Of a stretch of DNA of 61,331 bases, positions 44,054-61,331 are shown piece after piece. The position numbers and the translations under genes were made by a program. The stretch comes from Albidovulum inexpectatum (GTDB taxonomy: Bacteria; Pseudomonadota; Alphaproteobacteria; Rhodobacterales; Rhodobacteraceae). Every line of letters begins with the position of its first letter. The stretch's first letter is position 1. The DNA is taken from contig NZ_PRDS01000011.1 of assembly GCF_002927635.1 (NCBI RefSeq), positions 1 through 61,331 of the forward strand. Reading direction: 5' to 3'. The notes under the pieces were generated by a model that worked only from the letters and a program-made list of their open reading frames with translations, searched no databases and was not told the origin of the DNA.

Positions 44054-44084
44054 GGCTGGGTCCGGGGCTTTCCCGGGCCCAGCC
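44054..44084 (+). other. 13-bp stem-loop after rplL
   Basis: GGCTGGGTCCGGG and CCCGGGCCCAGCC pair over 13 bp with one G-T wobble and a 5-nt loop (GCTTT). It starts 36 nt after the rplL stop. It has no T run. In E. coli the rplL-rpoB gap holds an attenuator and an RNase III site; this hairpin is the likely counterpart of one of them. Confidence 0.7.
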
Positions 44085-44143
44085 GAACCTGTCTTGAAGG
44101 TGGCGCCGGGCACGGCGTCGGTGCCCCCTTCAAGGCGAGGTTC
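44085..44143 (+). other. Long compound stem-loop before rpoB
   Basis: Directly abutting the previous hairpin: GAACCT (44085-44090) pairs with AGGTTC (44138-44143), CTTGAAGG (44093-44100) with CCTTCAAG (44127-44134), and GGGCAC (44108-44113) with GTGCCC (44121-44126). That gives 20 bp in three blocks. A long, interrupted duplex of this type suits RNase III cleavage that separates ribosomal protein and polymerase messages. Confidence 0.7.
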
Positions 44144-44269
44144 ACGGTTCGGGAGTGCCCCGGTGGGACGGGGTGCATGAATTGAACCGGCCCCCTTCAT
44201 TCGCAAGCGGCGTGGCGCCGTGTCCCCGACGGAGCCACACCCGCGAAGAGACGAAAGGTGACGACGAGC

Positions 44270-48403
<4,134 letters not shown>

Positions 48404-48451
48404 GGGCGGTCTTCGCCCCACTCACCCATCCCCTGATCTGAAGGACGCAAA

Positions 48452-52687
<4,236 letters not shown>

Positions 52688-52706
52688 TACGGAGCGGAAG
52701 ATCAAA

Positions 52707-52733
52707 GGCCCCCGCAATTCGCGGGGGCCTTTT
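52707..52733 (+). terminator. Rho-independent terminator of the rpoBC operon
   Basis: GGCCCCCGC and GCGGGGGCC form a 9-bp perfect stem with a 5-nt AATTC loop, then TTTT. It ends the secE-to-rpoC transcription region and isolates the following glycolipid cassette. Confidence 0.9.
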
Positions 52734-52813
52734 CATTCAGGTCCTGCGTTGACATTGCGCGGTGCCGGCCCGCATCCTGCCGATCACCGAAGCGAATGGT
52801 GGGGGCGACACCC

Positions 52814-53647
52814 GTGCGCATACAGGTTCTCGGCATCTGCCGCTTTTCGTTGCTTGTCAGTGACGGATTTCAGCGCATGCCGGAAACCCTGGCCGAACGT
52901 CGCGCGCAGCTCTACGACCCGGGCCGGATGGCCCGGCGCATGGCATGGTTCACCGAGGTTTTCCTGCCCTCGATCGCCGGTCAGACCGATCCCGATTTCA
53001 CCCTGATCATCGCGACGGGCGAGGATCTGCCCGAGGACTGGTATGAACGCCTGGTCCGCGCCGTTGCGCGCGTGCCTCAGATCGAGATCGTCCGCCTTCC
53101 GGTGGGGCTGCAGGCCGACGTGACGCGGGCAGCGATCGCGGACCGGATCGACCCCCGGGCCGATATCGTTGCCCAGTTCAGGCTGGACGATGATGACGCG
53201 GTCGCGCGTGATTACGTCGAGCGGGTCCGGGGCGATTTTCGCATGTTCCTTGCGCCGGTCTTTGCGATGCACTCGGTGGCCGCGCTGGATTATTGCCACG
53301 GGCTGACGCTGTTGCCACGCGATGGTCAGCCCGAGGTCTATCGCGTGACGGCGCAATCGTTGTCCTGCGGCCTGACGATCTACATGCCGCCGGACCATGA
53401 TCGCACCGTTCTTGATTACGCCCACCATCTGGTATTCCGCCGCATGCCGGTACTCAGCCTGCAGGACCAGCCGATGTATGTGCGCGGCGCGCATGAGGAC
53501 AATGACAGCAACGCCGGCCGGCGCGCCTATGTCGCCCGGTTGGAGGATGCACGCGCCCGCCAGATCCTGCGCCGGCGCTTTGGAATTCGCGCGTGGCGGC
53601 TGATGCGGGCGCTTGAAGAGGCGCGCGCTGATTTACAATCGCCCTGA
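52814..53647 (+). CDS. Putative rhamnosyltransferase family protein
   Basis: 277 aa. It begins RIQVLGICRFSLL and has TLAERRAQLYDPGRMARRMAWFTEVFLPSIAGQ, FTLIIATGEDLPEDW, and a DxD-like FRLDDDDAVARDYVERV, matching the Pfam family of putative rhamnosyl transferases. It likely adds a sugar to a surface polysaccharide or lipid; donor and acceptor are unknown. I chose GTG 52814 after GGGGG over ATG 52796, because the family starts with this strand. Confidence 0.75.
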   Translation: MRIQVLGICRFSLLVSDGFQRMPETLAERRAQLYDPGRMARRMAWFTEVFLPSIAGQTDPDFTLIIATGEDLPEDWYERLVRAVARVPQIEIVRLPVGLQADVTRAAIADRIDPRADIVAQFRLDDDDAVARDYVERVRGDFRMFLAPVFAMHSVAALDYCHGLTLLPRDGQPEVYRVTAQSLSCGLTIYMPPDHDRTVLDYAHHLVFRRMPVLSLQDQPMYVRGAHEDNDSNAGRRAYVARLEDARARQILRRRFGIRAWRLMRALEEARADLQSP

Positions 53648-53692
53648 GCGGAAGTAAGACCCCGCAATCCGGGCCAATCCAGGGCATCTGTC

Positions 53693-54424
53693 ATGACCAT
53701 GATCTCGGTCGTCATACCCGCCAGGAACGAGGCGGAGAATATCGGTTCGCTGATCGACGAGATCGATGCGGCCTGTGCCGCGCATGGAAATTACGAGGTC
53801 ATTGTCGTCGACGATGGGTCGGATGATGGCACCGACAGGGTCGTGCGCGATCGGATGACGGGGCGGTCGAACCTGCGATTGATCCGGCATGACCGGTCGG
53901 GCGGACAAAGCGCGGCCATTCATTCCGGGGTCCGCGCCGCGCGGGGCGAGATCGTCTGCACGCTCGACGGTGACGGTCAGAACCCCCCGGCCGAGATCCC
54001 GCGCCTGTTCGCGCCGCTTCTGGCGCCCGGCAGCGATGGCGTCGGCCTGGTCGCGGGGCAGAGGGTCGGGCGTCAGGATACGTTCTCGCGTCGCATGGCA
54101 TCGAAGATCGCGAATGGTATCCGCTCGCGTCTTCTGCGCGACGGCACTCGCGATACCGGCTGTGGGCTGAAGGCCTTTCGCCGCGATGCCTTTCTTGCCT
54201 TGCCCTATTTCGACCATATGCACCGCTATCTTCCCGCACTGTTCAACAGGGACGGCTGGAAGATCGTTCATGTTGATGTTGGTCATCGGCCGCGCGGCGC
54301 AGGCCGGTCGAAATATTCCAACCTTCAGCGGGCGCTGGTCGGGATCGTGGACATGGTCGGTGTGATGTGGCTGATCCGGCGCCGCAAGCGGTCGCGCCCC
54401 ACTGAAATTGCCGTGGAAAACTGA
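53693..54424 (+). CDS. Glycosyltransferase family 2, polyprenyl-phosphate sugar synthase type
   Basis: 243 aa. The GT2 fold of the dolichol/undecaprenyl-phosphate sugar synthase group is shown by ISVVIPARNEAENIGSLIDEI, VIVVDDGSDDGTD, GGQSAAIHSGVRAARGE and the catalytic CTLDGDGQNPPAEI (DxD). The end VDVGHRPRGAGRSKYSNL is typical. It lacks a large membrane domain. It probably loads a sugar on a polyprenyl phosphate for the GT39 enzyme encoded two genes later. LABN follows 3 nt after the stop. Confidence 0.88.
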   Translation: MTMISVVIPARNEAENIGSLIDEIDAACAAHGNYEVIVVDDGSDDGTDRVVRDRMTGRSNLRLIRHDRSGGQSAAIHSGVRAARGEIVCTLDGDGQNPPAEIPRLFAPLLAPGSDGVGLVAGQRVGRQDTFSRRMASKIANGIRSRLLRDGTRDTGCGLKAFRRDAFLALPYFDHMHRYLPALFNRDGWKIVHVDVGHRPRGAGRSKYSNLQRALVGIVDMVGVMWLIRRRKRSRPTEIAVEN

Positions 54425-54427
54425 CGG

Positions 54428-54733
54428 ATGGAGCGGGTCTTCGCGATACTCCATGTCTCGGGCTGGGCCGAGTTCTGGTGGGTTGCCTTCGGTCTTCTGG
54501 GGCAGCTGATGTTCACCGGACGGTTCCTGGTGCAATGGATCGCGTCCGAGCGCGCGCGGCGTTCGGTCGTGCCGCTGGCCTTCTGGTACCTCTCCATGGC
54601 GGGTGGATTGATCCTGCTGAGCTACGCGATCTGGCGCCGGGACGTGGTGTTCATTCTGGGGCAATCCACGGGTGTCTTCATCTATGCCCGCAACCTGTAC
54701 CTGATCCACCGCGAACGGAATGCGGATGCCTGA
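54428..54733 (+). CDS. Lipid-A-disaccharide synthase N-terminal domain (LABN) protein
   Basis: 101 aa with three membrane helices. It is a stand-alone LABN domain: WWVAFGLLGQLMFTGRFLVQW, ERARRSVVPLAFWYLSMAGG and LGQSTGVFIYARNLYLI are typical. Function is unknown; such proteins are found beside or fused to GT2 enzymes in glycolipid operons. It overlaps the following GT39 gene. Confidence 0.88.
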   Translation: MERVFAILHVSGWAEFWWVAFGLLGQLMFTGRFLVQWIASERARRSVVPLAFWYLSMAGGLILLSYAIWRRDVVFILGQSTGVFIYARNLYLIHRERNADA

Positions 54734-56147
54734 GAACCGCGCGTGGTTGCCCCGCGCCGCCCTTGTCGTGGGCGTCGTGACATTCGCGCGGGTCGTCGCG
54801 CTGTGGTTCAACCGGACCGATCTGTTCGTCGATGAAAGCCAGTACTGGCTGTGGGGGCAGCGGCTCGATCTTGGCTATTATTCGAAACCGCCGCTGATCG
54901 CATGGCTGATCCGTGCCGTCACCGATCTGGCCGGATCCGACGCGCCCTTCTTCGTGCGCCTTCCCGCGCCGTTTCTGCATGCGCTCACGGCTTTGGTCCT
55001 TGGCGCGGTGGCGGCAAGGCTGCATTCCGCGCGCGCCGCGATCTGGGTTGCGGCCAGCTACGTGACATTGCCCCTGGCCGCGCTCGGCAGTCTCCTGATC
55101 TCGACCGACACGGTAATGGCGCCGTTTTTCGCGGCGGCCATCCTGTTGCATCAGCGCGCGATCGCGAGCGGCCGCATCACGGATTCGGTCGCGGCAGGCG
55201 TCGCCGCGGGTCTTGGCTTTCTGGCGAAATATGCGGGCATCTACTTTCTGTTGGGGACCATGCTGGCTGCGCTGTTCCTGCCGAAGGCGCGGCTGAGACT
55301 GCGGCAGTGGGGCGCAATGCTGGCGGCCTTTCTTGCCGTGATAGCGCCGAACATCCTGTGGAACCTTGGCCATGATCTGGCGACCGTGGCGCACACGCTC
55401 GACAATGTCGGGTGGGTCCGCCAAGAGGCCTGGTGGGCACGGCTGAACCCGATCGGCGCTGTCGCGTTCTTCCTTGCGCAGTTTGCCGTTGCGGGTCCGG
55501 TCCTGTTTTCCGCACTGCTCTGGGCCTGGCTTCGACCGGCGCGCCCCGGGCTGGGGCCGCTGATCTGGCTGTCGGCTCCGATCGTGGCGATCGTCTGCAC
55601 CCAGGCATTTCTGGACAAGGCCTATGCCAACTGGGCGGTCGCGGCCTATTTCGCGGGCACGATTCTGGCCGTCGTCCAGATGCTGGATCGCGCCCCCAGG
55701 CTTCTGCCGGTGTCGCTGGCAATCAACGGGTTCGTTTCGCTGGCTCTGCCCGTGTTGGCGGTTGTCGCGCCGTTTCCCGAAATCGGCGGCAAGCCCGTGC
55801 TTGAGCGGTATCTGGGCCGCGCCGAGCTGTCACGCCAGATCATCGAAACGGCGCAGGGCAATGGGGTCGATACCGTCGTTGCGGTCAGCCGCGACATTCT
55901 CGCCGATCTGTTCCATACCGGCCGCGATACGGGCCTGAAATTCCGCGCCCCACGGCCCGCGGGTCGTCCGCGCAATTATTACGAACAGACCTTCCCCCTG
56001 ACGGCCGGTCACGGTCCCGCCCTGATGGTTGGGGAAGATGCGCCGCGATGCGCCGGTGATGCCGTGGCCACTTTCCGCACACAGGGCGGAGCCTATTCCG
56101 GAAAGAACCTGCGCGGCTGGATTCTGCCGCAAGGCTGCGCGCCATGA
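54726..56147 (+). CDS. GT39/ArnT-like membrane glycosyltransferase
   Basis: 473 aa with about 11 to 12 membrane helices. The periplasmic catalytic loop carries FNRTDLFVDESQYWLWGQ (acidic residues of the GT-C fold) and LGYYSKPPLIAWLIR, as in ArnT/RgtABCD-type enzymes that transfer sugars from a polyprenyl-phosphate donor to lipid A or other acceptors. The start is ATG 54726 (GGA 7 nt upstream), overlapping LABN by 8 bp; ATG 54720 is possible. It overlaps the PAP2 gene by ATGA. Confidence 0.9.
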   Translation: MPENRAWLPRAALVVGVVTFARVVALWFNRTDLFVDESQYWLWGQRLDLGYYSKPPLIAWLIRAVTDLAGSDAPFFVRLPAPFLHALTALVLGAVAARLHSARAAIWVAASYVTLPLAALGSLLISTDTVMAPFFAAAILLHQRAIASGRITDSVAAGVAAGLGFLAKYAGIYFLLGTMLAALFLPKARLRLRQWGAMLAAFLAVIAPNILWNLGHDLATVAHTLDNVGWVRQEAWWARLNPIGAVAFFLAQFAVAGPVLFSALLWAWLRPARPGLGPLIWLSAPIVAIVCTQAFLDKAYANWAVAAYFAGTILAVVQMLDRAPRLLPVSLAINGFVSLALPVLAVVAPFPEIGGKPVLERYLGRAELSRQIIETAQGNGVDTVVAVSRDILADLFHTGRDTGLKFRAPRPAGRPRNYYEQTFPLTAGHGPALMVGEDAPRCAGDAVATFRTQGGAYSGKNLRGWILPQGCAP

Positions 56148-56836
56148 GGCAGGTAAATCATGTTCGACTGGCGCTGTGGCTGGCCGTGGTCACCACGATC
56201 GCGGCCGCTGTTTTCACGCTCTGGCCGCAGATCGACCTGGCCGTTTCGCGGCTGTTCTACCGTCCGGGCGCGGGCTTCTGGATTTCGGATCTGCCCGGAG
56301 TCGAGGCGCTGAGGCATTTCGTGTGGTATCTCAGCCTTGGCGTGGTCGGGTTCTCTCTGGCCGCGCTGGGTCTCGCACTGGCGGGCCGACCGATTCGCGG
56401 CTTTGGCGCGCGCGAGGCGGCGTTCCTGCTGACGCTCTACCTCTTGGGGCCGGGCCTGATCGTCAACGTGATTCTCAAGGCGCATTGGGGGCGCGCACGC
56501 CCGGCCGCAATCGCGGAATTCGGTGGTTCGGCACACTTCACGCCAGCGCTGCTGCCTGCGGACCAATGCGCACGGAATTGTTCGTTCGTATCGGGCGAGG
56601 GGTCGGCAGCGGTGGCACTGGCGATTGCCTTTGTCGTGCTTGTCCCTCTGGCGCGGCGCCTTTTGGGCAGGTTCTTCCCGCTATATGTCGTGGCAGCCAT
56701 GGGCCTTCCTGCGGCCGGTCTGGTCCTGAGGGTTCTGACCGGACGGCATTTCCTTTCGGACACGGTTTTCGCGGCGCTGATCGTTCTGGCGATTGCTCTT
56801 GTTCTGCACAGGGTGATGCTGTCCCGGCGACCCTGA
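56144..56836 (+). CDS. PAP2 family phosphatase
   Basis: 230 aa with about six membrane helices. Acid phosphatase motif C1 is K112-x6-R119-P120 (KAHWGRARP) and C3 is R196-x5-H202-x3-D206. C2, usually PSGH, reads VSGE (149-152). This variant occurs, as I recall, in alphaproteobacterial PAP2 proteins. Likely substrates are lipid A phosphates or polyprenyl pyrophosphate. It ends the cassette; the str operon promoter lies 9 nt after its stop. Confidence 0.87.
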   Translation: MRQVNHVRLALWLAVVTTIAAAVFTLWPQIDLAVSRLFYRPGAGFWISDLPGVEALRHFVWYLSLGVVGFSLAALGLALAGRPIRGFGAREAAFLLTLYLLGPGLIVNVILKAHWGRARPAAIAEFGGSAHFTPALLPADQCARNCSFVSGEGSAAVALAIAFVVLVPLARRLLGRFFPLYVVAAMGLPAAGLVLRVLTGRHFLSDTVFAALIVLAIALVLHRVMLSRRP

Positions 56837-56845
56837 GGCGCGGTG

Positions 56846-56874
56846 TTGACAACATCCGCGACTCCCCATATACG
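56846..56874 (+). promoter_or_regulatory. Strong promoter of the rpsL-rpsG-fusA-tuf operon
   Basis: A perfect TTGACA (56846-56851), 17-nt spacer and TATACG (56869-56874). It begins 9 nt after the PAP2 stop and 260 nt ahead of rpsL, giving a leader of about 230 nt. The near-consensus elements suit a heavily used ribosomal operon. Confidence 0.75.
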
Positions 56875-57109
56875 GCGCACACCCTGACCGCGGGCGTAGT
56901 GCGCGCGATCGGGGGACAGAACTGAAGAAGTGGTCATGATCCGGGCCGAAACGCCCCGATCCTCTGGAATTCCACCGCGTCGGCCCCATGGCGGGACGAT
57001 AGCGGTATTGGTGTTTTGCGGACGCGCAGGGCACGACAGTTGAGAAAAGCCCCCGGAGACGTCGCTGACGGGCGATGGTTGATCGGGCCGCAACATAGGG
57101 CGAGATTGA

Positions 57110-57481
57110 ATGCCGACGATCCAGCAGCTGATCCGGAAGCCCCGGGTAGCGAAAGTGCAGAAATCCAAGTCGCAGCACCTGGAGGGCTGCCCCCAGAAGC
57201 GCGGGGTCTGCACCCGCGTCTACACCACCACGCCGAAGAAGCCGAACTCGGCCATGCGGAAGGTGGCCAAGGTCCGTCTGACCAATGGCTATGAGGTGAT
57301 CAGCTATATCCCCGGCGAAAAGCACAACCTTCAGGAACACTCGGTGGTCCTGATCCGCGGCGGCCGGGTGAAGGACCTTCCGGGTGTCCGCTATCACATC
57401 CTGCGTGGCGTTCTCGACACCCAGGGCGTCAAGGACCGTCGTCAGCGCCGCTCGAAATACGGCGCGAAGCGTCCGAAGTAA
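57110..57481 (+). CDS. rpsL: 30S ribosomal protein S12
   Basis: 123 aa, complete. [40 protein letters not shown] and [14 protein letters not shown] are conserved. Lys43 (in TPKKPNS) is the wild-type residue of streptomycin-sensitive ribosomes. A leader of about 230 nt precedes it. rpsG follows after 12 nt. Confidence 0.98.
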   Translation: MPTIQQLIRKPRVAKVQKSKSQHLEGCPQKRGVCTRVYTTTPKKPNSAMRKVAKVRLTNGYEVISYIPGEKHNLQEHSVVLIRGGRVKDLPGVRYHILRGVLDTQGVKDRRQRRSKYGAKRPK

Positions 57482-57964
<483 letters not shown>

Positions 57965-57985
57965 TCCCGAAGGAAGGCAAGACTC

Positions 57986-60109
<2,124 letters not shown>

Positions 60110-60128
60110 TTGCGCGCAGTGAAATGAC

Positions 60129-60180
60129 GGTGCGCCGAAAGGCGCACCCTACCCACCCGTAGGGCGCCGGTTAGCGCACC
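60129..60180. repeat. REP-like palindromic element between fusA and tuf
   Basis: A local hairpin GGTGCGCC-GAAA-GGCGCACC (60129-60148) can refold: outer GGTGCGC (60129-60135) pairs with GCGCACC (60174-60180), and CCCTAC (60047 offset: 60147-60152) with GTAGGG (60159-60164). Nested inverted repeats like this are typical of interspersed REP/BIME elements, but only one copy is in the window. Confidence 0.55.
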
Positions 60181-60201
60181 GAAAAGGAACAGGAGGCCAT
60201 C

Positions 60202-61331
<1,130 letters not shown>

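Overview
This 61 kb window is GC-rich, densely coded bacterial DNA with no visible phage, insertion sequence or CRISPR array. The gene content points to an alphaproteobacterium of the order Rhodobacterales (Paracoccus/Rhodobacter type): a blu/cob late-cobalamin cluster with a BluE-type threonine kinase, a folK-rpoZ-rsh-DUF2062-pdxJ operon, a single bifunctional Rsh, a fused TAXI-TRAP permease, and the end of an rRNA operon followed by an initiator tRNA. Genus is not claimed.

Layout. 1-411: the 3' tip of 23S rRNA, 5S rRNA, tRNA-fMet and a terminator. 415-6699: late cobalamin synthesis in two divergent operons, cobU-cobT-cobS on the minus strand and phosphatase-bluE-cbiB-cobC-bluB on the plus strand. 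6704-12974: smc, a FAD oxidoreductase divergent from an MnmD-type tRNA methyltransferase, and an EamA transporter. 12971-20633: a soluble lytic transglycosylase, dapA, and the minus-strand operon folK-rpoZ-rsh-DUF2062-pdxJ. 20737-23435: an NYN-domain protein, ispH, rnhA and a TRIC-type membrane protein. 23439-25664: def, a degenerate deformylase paralogue, fmt and glsB. 25766-29749: a MalY/PatB lyase, a small conserved unknown, a glutathionyl-hydroquinone reductase-like GST and an MltB-like transglycosylase.

30061-36347 is the most distinctive block. It is a five-gene operon of TAXI-TRAP binding protein, fused TRAP permease, universal stress protein, class III aminotransferase and BKACE (DUF849) enzyme. 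It reads as uptake of an amino compound, transamination to a beta-keto acid, and acetyl-CoA-dependent cleavage. 36401-40534: tRNA-Tyr, rlmB, a YHS protein, a possible small RNA, a CoA-binding protein and hisA-hisF-hisE.

40627-61331 is the secE-nusG-rplKA-rplJL-rpoBC and rpsL-rpsG-fusA-tuf macro-region. Its spacers carry strong stem-loops: a terminator between secE and nusG, three hairpins between rplA and rplJ, two long hairpins between rplL and rpoB, and a REP-like palindrome between fusA and tuf. A 4 kb envelope-glycolipid cassette (rhamnosyltransferase-like, GT2, LABN, GT39, PAP2) sits between rpoC and rpsL. The window ends inside tuf.
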